Shown here one piece after another: positions 1 to 9,674 of a stretch of DNA of 64,000 nt. The position numbers and the translations under genes were made by a program. This DNA comes from Psychrosphaera saromensis (GTDB lineage: Bacteria; Pseudomonadota; Gammaproteobacteria; Enterobacterales; Alteromonadaceae). The stretch spans positions 682,001 through 746,000 of the forward strand of contig NZ_MSCH01000003.1 of the NCBI RefSeq assembly GCF_002954545.1. Reading direction: 5' to 3'. The notes under the pieces are model-generated. The model was not told the origin of the DNA. It ran no database searches and saw only the letters and a program-made list of their open reading frames with translations. Each line of letters begins with the position of its first letter. Position 1 is the first letter of the stretch.

Positions 1-2621
1 GTTAATTCGTTTAACTGACTTGTTACATACGCGCCAAATTCACCAATGCCGTAAAATGCACTGTCCATAGCATAACCAAGTTGTTTGTCTTGGCTTGCAA
101 CTAACTGCGGTACATAGTTGATTAAGAAGTTACGAGTCGCTTCAAAGTCTTCTTTGCTTAGTCCGTTTTTAATAAGTTGGTCTAATTCATATTGTGCAAC
201 ACGAGTAGCAAAATGCGCGTCGTTATTTGAACGTAGAGGTCGGATCCAAATTTGGAAAATCTGTTCGCTACGTGCCAAGTTTGCGCTTGGCTTAGTGATA
301 AACATGCCGCTTGGGAAATATTCAATATATGAATAATCACCGTAGTTCATGCCACGCACTTCACGGATACGTTTAAATAAGTGTGCATTACTGCTTCTGT
401 GTTCACCAAAGTAAGAACGTACTAACCAAAGCGCAGCCCAATCTTTACTGCTACGAGTAATGTCGATTGGAAAACCAAAGCTTACTGCTGTTGATTTTGC
501 AGACTTTTCAATAACCGTTGCGTGACGGCCTTTTAGTGTTGGTGCATCAGCAATAGTTAAACGTTTTGATTCGCCTGCGTTTAGCTTAGTTAAGTCCGTT
601 AACAGTGTTGCTTTAACGTCTTCTGGTAACGCACCAGAAATACCCACATTTAAGTTAGACTGAGTAAATTGTGCAGCATAAAACTGTTTTACGTCATCAA
701 GGGTAATTGACTCAAGATCTGACAAGTCACCGTAGTTATAATTACCGTAAACGTGGTTTTTATATAGTTCTTCGTATAATACTTCTTTACCTAGTTCTTC
801 GTCGTTAGACGCTTTAAGGCCAGATTTAATACCGTCGATTTGTTCTTTTTTGATGCGTTTAAAGTCGTCTTCTTTCCAACCTGGATTTAACAATTGTTCG
901 CTCACAATGTCGTACCAAATTTGAGCGTTGTCTTTATGTACTCGGCCTTGGAAAGAGATCATTTCTTTGTCTATCTGCACACCAAAACTGCCGGCTATTG
1001 GATATAACGCCGTTTTGATTTCTTTATAAGAACGAGAAACACTGCCGCCGTTGGCGATCATATTAGCCGTTAATGCTGCTAGTCCTTTTTTGCCTTCAGG
1101 ATCTGCTGCTGCACCGGTATAAAACAGTAAGTTAACGTCTACTAATGGTGACTTGCTTGATTTATCTAATACAGTAAATACGCCTGCTGCTTTTGGTTTC
1201 TTCAGTTCGGCTACTGCATTTTCTAAACTTACTTCTTGCTCAAAGCCGGTTACTTTTTCTAAAGCAGACATAGTCACTGTAGTACGTGCGTTATCTACAA
1301 AATATTTATTAGCAATGTCACGAATATCTTCAGCCGTTACTTTATCTAACGAGGCATAAAGTTGGTTTAACAATTCAGGGTCACGCTCAAAGTGCATGTA
1401 TCTTGCTAATGTATCAGCGATAGATTTTGACGAATCTAACCCTTTAGCAAAGCTGTATTTAATGTTTGATTTAAGATCCGCTAGTTTTTTAGCATCCACC
1501 AGCTCAACTCTTGCTTTAGCGTACGTATTGTTAATGGCATCACGTACAACAGATAAATTTTCTTGTTTATCTACTTTAATAAATACGTGTAACAAACCTG
1601 GATCTTTAGTTTCTGCGTTGTAAGTAAACATTTGGCTAGCAATTTGTTTATCTACAACCAACTCTTGGTAAATTTCTGAGTTGCTAGAGAAGTAAAGCTC
1701 AGAGATTAAATCTAATGTCGCTCTGTCTTTTTTAGTTGGTTCAAAAGCAGTACCTTTATAAGACACCAATAACCAATGTCCTGGTAAGCCTTCTGTTACT
1801 TTATGTGCGTATAACGCTTTTTTTTGTTTAGGTTCAGCTGGAACGTTAGAAACGTAATCGCCTTTTTTCCACATGCCCCAGTATTTTTCAACTAGCGCTA
1901 AGGTTTCTTCTGCGTTTACATCACCTGTGATGATCAAAGATACGTATTCTGGTTTATAAAAATGCTCAAAGAATTTTTGTCCGTAAGCCATTTGGTCTGG
2001 CATAGCTTCAATGTCTTCAAAAAAGCCCATGGTTGTGTGGCTATAAGTATGAGTATCAAACGCGGTATTACGTACAGTTGATAGTAATTGGCCAACTGGG
2101 CTGGCGTTATTTTTTAAATATTCGCCTTTAACCGTTAACGCTTCTGTGCGGAATTCCGCTTCTGTGTAACTTAGATTTTGAAAGATATCAGCTTGGATTT
2201 CTAATACTTTTTCTAAATGTTGTTTAGAAAAGTTTAGGTTGTAGTTAGTGTAATCGTTAGTGGTATACGCACGATTATCCACACCTGAGTTTTTGTAGAT
2301 GTCACTGTAAACATCTTGTGGGAATTTTTCAGAGCCCTTAAACATCATGTGTTCAAAGAAATGAGCAAAGCCAGTTTTACCAACCTCAACTTCATCACGA
2401 GCACCAACAGAAACAGGGATTTGTAATGACACAACATCTGGGTAATCCGTTGGCACTATCATGACTTTTAAGCCATTTGGTAATGTTTCTAACACATAGT
2501 CTTGCGAGAAAATTTTATCGTCGCTTTTATTGTCACTTTGGCCAGTCGCAGCGTCTTGTCCAGAACAACCAGTTAACGCTACTAAAAACGTTAAGCCAGC
2601 GGTTAATAATCGAAATGTCAT
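1..2621 (-). CDS. M16 family zinc peptidase lipoprotein (C-terminus cut by window edge)
   Basis: Predicted periplasmic or outer-membrane-anchored metallopeptidase of the M16 (pitrilysin/insulinase) family. The frame starts at an ATG at 2619-2621 and stays open to the window start, giving at least 873 residues. The N-terminus is a lipoprotein signal with an L-T-G-C lipobox (lipidated Cys about residue 19). The inverted zinc motif HxxEH (HFFEH) is seen near residues 87-91, followed by the typical ENVNAEE-like region and a second peptidase-like half, as in the ~950-residue two-module members common in marine Gammaproteobacteria. Substrate is unknown; the family degrades peptides. It is transcribed away from the M48 gene. 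The stop lies outside the window, so the exact length cannot be given. Confidence 0.88.
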   Translation of the reverse strand, partial: MTFRLLTAGLTFLVALTGCSGQDAATGQSDNKSDDKIFSQDYVLETLPNGLKVMIVPTDYPDVVSLQIPVSVGARDEVEVGKTGFAHFFEHMMFKGSEKFPQDVYSDIYKNSGVDNRAYTTNDYTNYNLNFSKQHLEKVLEIQADIFQNLSYTEAEFRTEALTVKGEYLKNNASPVGQLLSTVRNTAFDTHTYSHTTMGFFEDIEAMPDQMAYGQKFFEHFYKPEYVSLIITGDVNAEETLALVEKYWGMWKKGDYVSNVPAEPKQKKALYAHKVTEGLPGHWLLVSYKGTAFEPTKKDRATLDLISELYFSSNSEIYQELVVDKQIASQMFTYNAETKDPGLLHVFIKVDKQENLSVVRDAINNTYAKARVELVDAKKLADLKSNIKYSFAKGLDSSKSIADTLARYMHFERDPELLNQLYASLDKVTAEDIRDIANKYFVDNARTTVTMSALEKVTGFEQEVSLENAVAELKKPKAAGVFTVLDKSSKSPLVDVNLLFYTGAAADPEGKKGLAALTANMIANGGSVSRSYKEIKTALYPIAGSFGVQIDKEMISFQGRVHKDNAQIWYDIVSEQLLNPGWKEDDFKRIKKEQIDGIKSGLKASNDEELGKEVLYEELYKNHVYGNYNYGDLSDLESITLDDVKQFYAAQFTQSNLNVGISGALPEDVKATLLTDLTKLNAGESKRLTIADAPTLKGRHATVIEKSAKSTAVSFGFPIDITRSSKDWAALWLVRSYFGEHRSSNAHLFKRIREVRGMNYGDYSYIEYFPSGMFITKPSANLARSEQIFQIWIRPLRSNNDAHFATRVAQYELDQLIKNGLSKEDFEATRNFLINYVPQLVASQDKQLGYAMDSAFYGIGEFGAYVTSQLNEL

Positions 2622-2905
2622 CTTGTTTCCTTTGAATATTATAGTTTTTATTTTTGACTGATCTTTTTTAAATGGTTTCAAATTAGACCCAAGCAAAAAT
2701 CTACCCGCAATAATGCCTATAACCAAAGCATTTGGCGAGTATTTACGACCAATAAACGGGATTTTGGTTTTAGTTTCAGAGATATATGAACTTCATTTTG
2801 ATTATTTTTAATATTCATAATAAGGTAATTGCCTTAAGTTAAGGGAAATATTGCAAACCCTATACTGTAAAATATAAATAATCCGATAAAACAAGGATGC
2901 GTTCT

Positions 2906-5227
2906 ATGTCAAATATACCTCTATATCCATCTAGCCCAGATAATGTTCCTGAAAGCTTAACCCGAGCTAAAATAAGCTATAAACGACAAGCTTGGTTGGC
3001 CATGATTGGTTTAACGGTTTTTATGTTGTTCTATCTGAGTCTAGCTACATGCTTTGGCTGGATTGTTTATGTCAATATAATTGAAATGATAAATGGCAAT
3101 ATTACGTTTCCTAATATTTTGGTTACCTTGATTTCCTCTTTATTAACAATATTCATGACCAAATCATTATTCTCAGTCCGAAAATCAGGGAATGTTAGAG
3201 GTGAAGAAGTCACTCCAAAACAAGAACCTAAATTATTTGAGTTTCTGCATACCTTAGCAGATGAAATTGGTGCTCCGAGACCGCACAGAGTATTTATTAC
3301 TGCTGATGTCAATGCCGCTGTATTTTACGACTTATCATTAATTAATATGTTTTTCCCTTCTAAAAAGAATTTAATTATTGGTTTAGGCCTTGTCAATGTT
3401 GTTAATTTAGGTGAGCTTAAAGCTATACTTGCACATGAGTTTGGTCATTTTTCTCAAGGCTCAATGATGGTTGGTAGATGGGTTTATATTGCACAACAAA
3501 TTATTGGTCACATGGTTGTTACCAGAGATTGGCTTGATTCTGCTGTTCGTTTTATATCTAAGATTGATATACGTATTGCTTGGTTAGGTTGGCTACTTGG
3601 TTTAGTGATTTGGTCTATTCGCTCACTAATGGATAGTCTATTTCGTCTTGTTGTTATTGCAGAACGAGCATTAAGCCGAGAAATGGAATTTAATGCCGAT
3701 TTAGTTGCGGTATCTGTAACCGGTAGCGATGCTCTCATTAATGCATTATATAAGCTACAATCTGCGGATGCTGCTTGGCAAGCTACTATTGACGTAGTTA
3801 ATATTGAAGCGCGTAAGGGTAATTTGATTAATGATTTATTTAGAGCACAAAAATCTGCAATTAACTCTCTTGCCCAAGTACTAAATGATGATGGTTTTGG
3901 TGTCGTTCCTGAAGCAGAAGGGGATAATATTAGTCAACATCGTATCTTCTCTAAAAACATGGCTCGTCCTCCACAAATGTGGTCAACGCACCCACAAAAT
4001 AGTGACCGTGAAGATAACGCTAAAAAAGTATATATCTCAAGTAAAATAGATCAGCGAGAGTCTTGGTTAGTTTTTTCTGATCCTGAACAACTACGCAAAA
4101 CAATTAGCCATGGTTTTTACCATTCTGACAAAATATCTCAAATGACTGTAGTACCTGCAGAACAAGTAGTTAGCCAATCTTATAGCCAAGCGTCTTATCT
4201 ACCCAAATATCGAGGTATCTACTTAAATCGAAGCCCTGTTCGACTGTTCAATAACGTTGATGAAATATTAAATACTGCAAATTTAACTGTACCTCCTAAT
4301 GAATCTATACTGTCACTTTATCCAGAATCACTTACCGAACAACTTAAATTAGCAAGAAATTTAGATCTAGAGAGAAGTACATTAAAAGACTTAGCATCAA
4401 GCAAACTTAAACCATCTGGTGGTGTTATCCGTCATCGTGGAAACGAACTAAATAAAGCAGATATTCCTGATGCAATACAAGAGATTGAAATTGAAAGAGC
4501 CGCTATTGCAGACATATTAAAAGTACATGATGCTCGTTGTCGCGTAGCCCACTTACAAGCTGCAAAAGAATGCAGTGAAGGCTGGGAAAGTTACTTAAAG
4601 TCTTTAATTCATTTACTTCATTGTACTGAGCACCTGCACGCAAAAATAAATAATGAATTAGCTTTGTTAGTTAATACTTGGCAAGTTATTACTGCTGATA
4701 AAAAAATTGGCTATTTTGAAAAGCGCCGTATTATTAAAGTATGTGAGCATGCCCAGAAAGAACTTCGCCAAATATCAAGCTGTGCGGGGAAAATTGTACT
4801 GCCTGATGCTGTTATTAGCGCTACGGGATATGACGATTGGGCTAACAAATACCCTAATTTCTCAATATTGGATGTAAGTAAAAAAAATTGGAAATCATGG
4901 TGTGAAAACGCTAGCAAGCAGATGAATAACTTAATTTACACTTTAGGTGCAATAAAGTCTGCAACATTAGAAGAGCTAATTATTAGCGAGGATAAAATAG
5001 CACAACACTTACTCTGTAGTACTGAACTCCATGCTGCTCCAGTAGCTGGAAATAATCCTAATGAATATCCAACTTTATTAATCGGTGATGAACATAAACT
5101 TCAACGAAAGTTGGATTTATGGAATCGATTTCAATTGGCTCATGGTTTGTTTCCTTCAACTCTTCGCTTGATGGTCTCATTAGGTGTGGTAGCGGGAACT
5201 GTTTATAGTGGCCTTATCGGCCTCTGA
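2906..5227 (+). CDS. M48 family membrane metalloprotease with long C-terminal extension
   Basis: Membrane-bound zinc protease of the M48 (HtpX/Ste24-like) family. The HExxH motif appears as HEFGH near residues 177-181, and a downstream SREMEFNAD segment supplies the likely third ligand (Glu). Two hydrophobic segments precede the catalytic domain (about residues 35-58 and 70-90), another pair surrounds residues 225-250, and the last ~20 residues are hydrophobic. After residue ~290 come almost 500 residues with no motif I recognise, rich in charged helical sequence, making it more than twice the length of HtpX. An in-frame ATG at 2897 exists, but AAGGA at 2893-2897 is correctly spaced only for the ATG at 2906, so I chose 2906. 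Role may be envelope protein quality control (inference). Confidence 0.85.
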   Translation: MSNIPLYPSSPDNVPESLTRAKISYKRQAWLAMIGLTVFMLFYLSLATCFGWIVYVNIIEMINGNITFPNILVTLISSLLTIFMTKSLFSVRKSGNVRGEEVTPKQEPKLFEFLHTLADEIGAPRPHRVFITADVNAAVFYDLSLINMFFPSKKNLIIGLGLVNVVNLGELKAILAHEFGHFSQGSMMVGRWVYIAQQIIGHMVVTRDWLDSAVRFISKIDIRIAWLGWLLGLVIWSIRSLMDSLFRLVVIAERALSREMEFNADLVAVSVTGSDALINALYKLQSADAAWQATIDVVNIEARKGNLINDLFRAQKSAINSLAQVLNDDGFGVVPEAEGDNISQHRIFSKNMARPPQMWSTHPQNSDREDNAKKVYISSKIDQRESWLVFSDPEQLRKTISHGFYHSDKISQMTVVPAEQVVSQSYSQASYLPKYRGIYLNRSPVRLFNNVDEILNTANLTVPPNESILSLYPESLTEQLKLARNLDLERSTLKDLASSKLKPSGGVIRHRGNELNKADIPDAIQEIEIERAAIADILKVHDARCRVAHLQAAKECSEGWESYLKSLIHLLHCTEHLHAKINNELALLVNTWQVITADKKIGYFEKRRIIKVCEHAQKELRQISSCAGKIVLPDAVISATGYDDWANKYPNFSILDVSKKNWKSWCENASKQMNNLIYTLGAIKSATLEELIISEDKIAQHLLCSTELHAAPVAGNNPNEYPTLLIGDEHKLQRKLDLWNRFQLAHGLFPSTLRLMVSLGVVAGTVYSGLIGL

Positions 5228-5245
5228 AAAGGAAACAACTCATTC

Positions 5246-5380
5246 ATGATGAACCTTTGCTTATCAAGAGGGATTGCACTTGACACTGCCTATAACCTTG
5301 CTTCAGTTACAGACTCTCACTTAAACGCTTTGGTGGCGATTGATCTTGCCACAGGCGAGCGAGCAATAAGCAGCAGATAG
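5246..5380 (+). pseudogene. Remnant of a beta-propeller-like repeat protein
   Basis: A 44-codon frame, just 18 bases after the M48 stop, encodes a peptide containing DTAYN-LA-VTD followed by LNALVAIDLATGER. This pattern (a small residue-rich strand, then L-x-A-L-V-A-I-D-L-x-T-G-x-R) looks like a single blade of the repeat proteins of NHL/SMP-30 type common in Alteromonadales lipoproteins. Nothing upstream or downstream continues the repeat, and no good ribosome site precedes it, so I read it as a leftover fragment of a deleted gene, not as a working gene. A genuine small protein is possible but less likely. Confidence 0.4.
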
Positions 5381-5409
5381 AATAAATACGATAGAAATAT
5401 TAGGATAAT

Positions 5410-5446
5410 ATCATTTCAGGTTGTTTACTTTTCAGCCTGATATGAT
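5410..5446. other. Imperfect 11-bp inverted repeat in the gap before the YhiN gene
   Basis: ATCATTTCAGG at 5410-5420 pairs with CCTGATATGAT at 5436-5446 with one mismatch, across a 15-base loop. No T-run follows on either strand. It lies between two convergent genes and could be a weak processing or termination hairpin. The rest of the gap 5381-5547 shows nothing I can name. Confidence 0.3.
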
Positions 5447-5547
5447 TTAACCGCTATTAATCTAGTTAGCATCACGGCGTAGAGACAATTGAGTTTGTAA
5501 CTTTGGAGTGATAGCTTCCCCCTTAACTTTATTGTACTTACCTAAAC

Positions 5548-6738
5548 TCAAACACTCTGCCCTGCGGCCCAGCCGCATGCCCATGCCCATTGGAAGTTGT
5601 AGCCGCCTAACCAGCCCGTCACGTCTGTAACTTCACCGATAAAATACAAGCCTTTTACGTCTTTGCATTCCATGGTTTTTGATGACAGTTGATCTGTGTC
5701 TACACCGCCTAATGTTACTTCTGCAGTTCGGTAACCTTCTGTGCCGTTTGGTTTTACTTGCCAGTGGTTAATGGTGTGGATTAAACCGTCGAACTCTTTA
5801 TGATCTAATTGCTTTAATGGTTTGTCGGTTATCTGTTTTGACTCTATTAAGGCTTCTACAAAACGTTTTGGCAGCCATAATGCTAAGGTATTTTTAACAC
5901 TTTGGTTTGGGTGGCTTTCTCTTTGTTGAGTCAGCTCTGCGGTTAAGTCTATATTGGGTAGTAAGTCTATACTTACGGCTTCTCCCGCTAACCAGTAGTT
6001 TGATATTTGCAATACTACAGGGCCTGATAATCCACGATGGGTAAATAGCATGTCGGCGGCAAAGCTGGTTCCGTCTTTTGACTCTATTCTGGTTGGGATA
6101 CTTACGCCGGATAAATCTTGGTATTTTTCTTTGTCGTGATCATGCAAGGTAAATGGTACTAATCCGGCACGTGTTGGTAATACAGACAAACCAAACTGTT
6201 CAGCTACTTTATAACCAAAAGGCGTTGCGCCAAGTTTAGGCATAGACAAACCGCCGCTGGCAATGACTAATGATTCACAAGTGTAGCTAAGTAGATTGGT
6301 GTTGACGTTATAGCCATTATCCGTTTTTTCTATGCCGAGTATCTCGGTGCGTAATTGAATTTTTGCGCCTGCTTCTTGGCACTCACTAACGAGTATATTA
6401 ACGATCTCTTTGGCACTGTCGTCACAAAATAACTGACCAAAGTCACGTTCATGATATGCCACATTATATTTGGCAATTAAGCCTAAAAAGTCCCATTGGG
6501 TGTATCTTGATAGTGCTGACTTTACAAAGTGGGGATTACTACAAAGGTAGTTATTAGGCTCAACGTCCATATTGGTAAAATTACAACGACCACCGCCTGA
6601 GATAAGTATTTTTTTACCCGCCTGTTTGGCGTGATCTAATAACAGAACTTTTCTGCCACGCAAGCCTGCTTGTGCCGCACACATTAATCCTGCGGCACCT
6701 GCGCCAATAATAATTACATCAAAATGTGTGTTAGCCAT
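5548..6738 (-). CDS. HI0933/YhiN (BaiN-like) FAD-dependent oxidoreductase
   Basis: Cytoplasmic flavoprotein of the HI0933/YhiN family, 396 residues, the usual length. The N-terminal Rossmann motif G-x-G-x-A-G (GAGAAG, about residues 12-17) binds the ADP part of FAD. The ISGGGRCNFTN motif near residues 46-56 and a C-terminal GEVTDVTGWLGGYNFQWA segment near residue 370 are signatures of this family. Members include RdsA and the bile-acid reductase BaiN, but the physiological substrate in marine bacteria is not established. The gene stands alone, convergent with the M48 protease and divergent from the DUF481 pair. Confidence 0.9.
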   Translation of the reverse strand: MANTHFDVIIIGAGAAGLMCAAQAGLRGRKVLLLDHAKQAGKKILISGGGRCNFTNMDVEPNNYLCSNPHFVKSALSRYTQWDFLGLIAKYNVAYHERDFGQLFCDDSAKEIVNILVSECQEAGAKIQLRTEILGIEKTDNGYNVNTNLLSYTCESLVIASGGLSMPKLGATPFGYKVAEQFGLSVLPTRAGLVPFTLHDHDKEKYQDLSGVSIPTRIESKDGTSFAADMLFTHRGLSGPVVLQISNYWLAGEAVSIDLLPNIDLTAELTQQRESHPNQSVKNTLALWLPKRFVEALIESKQITDKPLKQLDHKEFDGLIHTINHWQVKPNGTEGYRTAEVTLGGVDTDQLSSKTMECKDVKGLYFIGEVTDVTGWLGGYNFQWAWACGWAAGQSV

Positions 6739-6904
6739 AAAAAGAGATACCGATTGTAAAAAGTCAGCGGCAATTTTCCCTTATATCAGAGCGCTTAACA
6801 ACGAATACTTGTGCTAATGATTGATAACAGCAAATAAATGGCAACAAAAGGAAATCAACAATTTATTAATATCCTTTTTATACTCATTTAAGGGTTTTAA
6901 CTAA

Positions 6905-6934
6905 TTGCACTCACCTTGTACTTGTATGTAAAAT
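6905..6934 (+). promoter_or_regulatory. Possible sigma-70 promoter of the first DUF481 gene
   Basis: TTGCAC at 6905-6910 and TAAAAT at 6929-6934 are separated by 18 bases, with TG directly before the -10 hexamer. It lies 33 bases upstream of the ATG. Based on pattern only; the region is AT-rich so chance matches are likely. Confidence 0.35.
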
Positions 6935-6967
6935 GCACGCCCTGACTTGTTTGTTATCTGATTAAAA

Positions 6968-7750
6968 ATGAAATCTATTAGTTACCTTGTTTTATTTATT
7001 TTGTTGTTTAATGTGCATTCATCATTCGCACGTTTAGTAGATGAAAATGGTTTATACGAATTAGAGCCATTACTTACTGATTCCACATTAAATATCAATG
7101 CTGAATTTGGTGCTTTATTTACCACAGGTAATACTCAGTCGACCTCTATCCTAAGTAAGTTAGAGCTCGATTACGAAATGGACAATTGGCGCCATAAGTA
7201 CACATTTGAGTCTCTGTTTATACGAAACGATCAAATAGATAGCACAACCAATATACGCTCCACCGTAACCTCGGACGAAAAATACACGATTAATGCCGAA
7301 GGCTATTACAAGATAACTGACACCAAATCAGCCTTAGTATTTTGGGGTAATGAATTTGACCGATTTGGTCAATACCGATCTATTTCATCACTGGTTTTTG
7401 GTTATAGCTTTAGAGCTATTGATGGCAGTTTAATAAAATTAGATCTGAACATAGCGCCAGGTTATACCTTCATTGAATCTGAAGATGGATCAACTGAGAG
7501 TGCTCCAGTAATACGTGGTTCTGCTATTTACAATTGGATAATAAGTAGTAATGCTCGTTTCACTCAAGATTTCACCCTTGAAAGCTCTAGCATCAATACA
7601 CGTGTTGTGATGGAAAGTTCATTAACAGCTAAACTTCATGGTTCTATGCAAATGAAAGTTAGCTTTCAAGCAACATCGGATGATGATGTTGACGATAGTG
7701 TGGCCAATTTTAATACCCAAACATCGGTAACTTTAGTAGTGAATTTCTAA
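6968..7750 (+). CDS. DUF481 (YdiY-like) outer-membrane protein, copy 1
   Basis: 260-residue exported protein with an N-terminal signal peptide (cleavage probably after the SSFA near residue 21). The mature part alternates polar and hydrophobic residues as in outer-membrane beta-strands and ends in Phe (VTLVVNF), the typical C-terminal signal for barrel assembly. The segment A-E-F-G-A-L-F-T-T-G-N-T-x-S-x-S is the DUF481 / salt-induced outer membrane protein signature. The next gene is a paralogue with the same motif, so the pair arose by tandem duplication. Function of the family is not well established. No clear Shine-Dalgarno sequence is seen before the ATG. Confidence 0.85.
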   Translation: MKSISYLVLFILLFNVHSSFARLVDENGLYELEPLLTDSTLNINAEFGALFTTGNTQSTSILSKLELDYEMDNWRHKYTFESLFIRNDQIDSTTNIRSTVTSDEKYTINAEGYYKITDTKSALVFWGNEFDRFGQYRSISSLVFGYSFRAIDGSLIKLDLNIAPGYTFIESEDGSTESAPVIRGSAIYNWIISSNARFTQDFTLESSSINTRVVMESSLTAKLHGSMQMKVSFQATSDDDVDDSVANFNTQTSVTLVVNF

Positions 7751-7892
7751 TTCAAATACACTTTTTTACTTATTGTTAGAAACAATTTATTAATTTTTTG
7801 CCTTTTTCTCAACTTTTTAAAATAACCATCTATACTCTCCGCTGAACAAACATATATTTTTTTAATATCATTACATATACATAGGTACATTC

Positions 7893-8642
7893 ATGAAATC
7901 TCAATTGTTGTGCACTGCACTAACATCGTCTTTATTATCATTTACTGCATTCGCTGACGAAACTAAACCAGCGGTCGATACGTGGAAAGTATCTGCTGAG
8001 CTTGGTGCATTGATCACTACAGGTAACACAGAATCATCATCTTTATTCACTAAAATTTCAGCAGCCCACAACATTAACAATTGGAAAAACAAATATACTT
8101 TCAATACGTTAATGAAAGAAGACGACGTAACCGACGCTGAAGGTAATAAAGAATCTCAAAGAACCGCTGATCAATACTCTTTAACCGCTCAAGGTGACTA
8201 CCTTTTAGGTGAGTATTCATCTGCATTTATTTTTGGTAGTTATAAAAACACTAAATTTAGTAGCTATAAGCAATATACTACAGTAGCTGCTGGTTATAGT
8301 TTTAGAGCTATACATGCAGACACAGTAACTTTAGATGCGAATATTGGTCCGGGTTTTACAGAAACGGAAACTCAAGACGGTGTTGTTGAAAGTGGTGCAA
8401 TTATTAGGGGATCACTTGCTTTAGTATGGGATATCTCTGAAACAGCATCATTTGAACAGTCATTAAGTGTTGAGTCTGGTGAAGCGAATACTCGAACAAT
8501 TGCAGAATCTGCATTAGTTTCAAGTCTTAACAGCACAATAAAAATGAAATTTGGTTTTGGTCTAATCACGGATACTGACGTTCCTGAAGGTCTAGAGAAA
8601 ACAGATACAGAAACATCTGCAACTATCATTGTAAGTTTCTAA
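7893..8642 (+). CDS. DUF481 (YdiY-like) outer-membrane protein, copy 2
   Basis: 249-residue paralogue of the preceding gene. A signal peptide ends at about residue 21 (FTAFA), followed by a mature beta-strand-rich domain that ends in Phe (ATIIVSF). Shared blocks with copy 1 include A-E-x-G-A-L-x-T-T-G-N-T, the NNWKNKYTF strand, the AxGYSFRAI strand and the ExxxVESGAIIRGS segment. A 142-base AT-rich gap separates the two copies, which probably gives this copy its own promoter. Divergence between the copies is considerable, so the duplication is not recent. Predicted location: outer membrane. Confidence 0.87.
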   Translation: MKSQLLCTALTSSLLSFTAFADETKPAVDTWKVSAELGALITTGNTESSSLFTKISAAHNINNWKNKYTFNTLMKEDDVTDAEGNKESQRTADQYSLTAQGDYLLGEYSSAFIFGSYKNTKFSSYKQYTTVAAGYSFRAIHADTVTLDANIGPGFTETETQDGVVESGAIIRGSLALVWDISETASFEQSLSVESGEANTRTIAESALVSSLNSTIKMKFGFGLITDTDVPEGLEKTDTETSATIIVSF

Positions 8643-8681
8643 TTTAGCTGAGGCTATTTAAAGCCTTAACTAGAAATAATG

Positions 8682-8720
8682 AGTAAGCTCTATGTCCAAG
8701 ATATTTGAGCTTACTTACCT
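8682..8720. terminator. Bidirectional hairpin between convergent genes
   Basis: AGTAAGCTC at 8682-8690 is a perfect inverse of GAGCTTACT at 8707-8715, with a 16-base loop, followed by TACCTTTTTAC. It sits between the stop of the second DUF481 gene and the stop of the lipid kinase gene, where a shared terminator is expected. Confidence 0.6.
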
Positions 8721-9641
8721 TTTTACTTTTACCGCGTTTTCAATCACAGATATGGAACATGGTGACTGACCGATATACTCCCCATCAGCTTGTAAATCTA
8801 ATCCCACAGTATCAATCAATGACGTAGACCTAATTGTTCTATATTGCACTTGTTTAGCGGACATATGCCTGCCAACGCATAATGCGATAATTAGCTTTAA
8901 TTTTGTTAATAACGGGTGTCGTGCAACTTGCACTATATCCAAATCAGCAGATAGCGGATTTGCTTTTGGAGCAACCTTTAAGCCGCCACCAAAATAACGG
9001 CCATTGGCAAACGCAGTAATTAAGTTTTCATACTGCTGTTTTTCATCATCAATTATAAAGCTCGATGTTTTCTCTTGATAAAAAGGGACTTTTTTTACCG
9101 CCGCCATTAAATAACTTAAGCTCGGAAACCTACCTTTATTATGGCGTAGATCTTTGGCTAATTTACTATCAAAACCGGTTCCCATAACATTATGAAACCT
9201 TCGCTTTATTTGATATTGATTTTCGTTGTTTGCTTCATTAAATATGCACTCACCTAAACTAATTTGTTGAGTACTAATACCCGTGACAATATCCAGTATT
9301 GCATTTAAATTACGATCTCGGCCGTACCACATTCTGGCAAAATCATTGCCAGTTCCAGCGGGAACTAATCCCAAGCGAATTTGACTATTGTCAGGTAAGC
9401 AATTGATCACACAATTGAGAGTGCCATCTCCACCAATTACAATCACATCTGAATATTGGCTAATACGTTGTTTGAAATAAGTCTGATTAATCACTAACTC
9501 TGCCGCGGTTGGATAAAGCTCAAATTGGATGTTGTTCTGCTGCAGTCGCTGTTGCACTGTGTTAACTATCTGTTGTCTTTTTTTATTTGCTACTGGATTA
9601 AATACAATTAAGTAGTTATTTAATGAATTGGTATTGTTCAA
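8715..9641 (-). CDS. Diacylglycerol kinase-catalytic-domain lipid kinase (YegS/DgkB type)
   Basis: 308-residue soluble lipid kinase. The nucleotide-binding motif GGDGTLN is seen near residues 75-81, with PAGTGNDFAR about 22 residues later; these are the ATP-site hallmarks of the DAGK_cat fold. The N-terminal NPVAN motif and a C-terminal D-G-E-Y (ADGEYIG) also match. Such enzymes phosphorylate diacylglycerol, sphingosine-like lipids or phosphatidylglycerol at the inner face of the membrane; the substrate here cannot be read from sequence. The gene is alone, divergent from cysJ. Confidence 0.85.
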   Translation of the reverse strand: MNNTNSLNNYLIVFNPVANKKRQQIVNTVQQRLQQNNIQFELYPTAAELVINQTYFKQRISQYSDVIVIGGDGTLNCVINCLPDNSQIRLGLVPAGTGNDFARMWYGRDRNLNAILDIVTGISTQQISLGECIFNEANNENQYQIKRRFHNVMGTGFDSKLAKDLRHNKGRFPSLSYLMAAVKKVPFYQEKTSSFIIDDEKQQYENLITAFANGRYFGGGLKVAPKANPLSADLDIVQVARHPLLTKLKLIIALCVGRHMSAKQVQYRTIRSTSLIDTVGLDLQADGEYIGQSPCSISVIENAVKVKR

Positions 9642-9674
9642 ACTGAATGGTTCGCTCTTATCGTTTGTGGTTTG

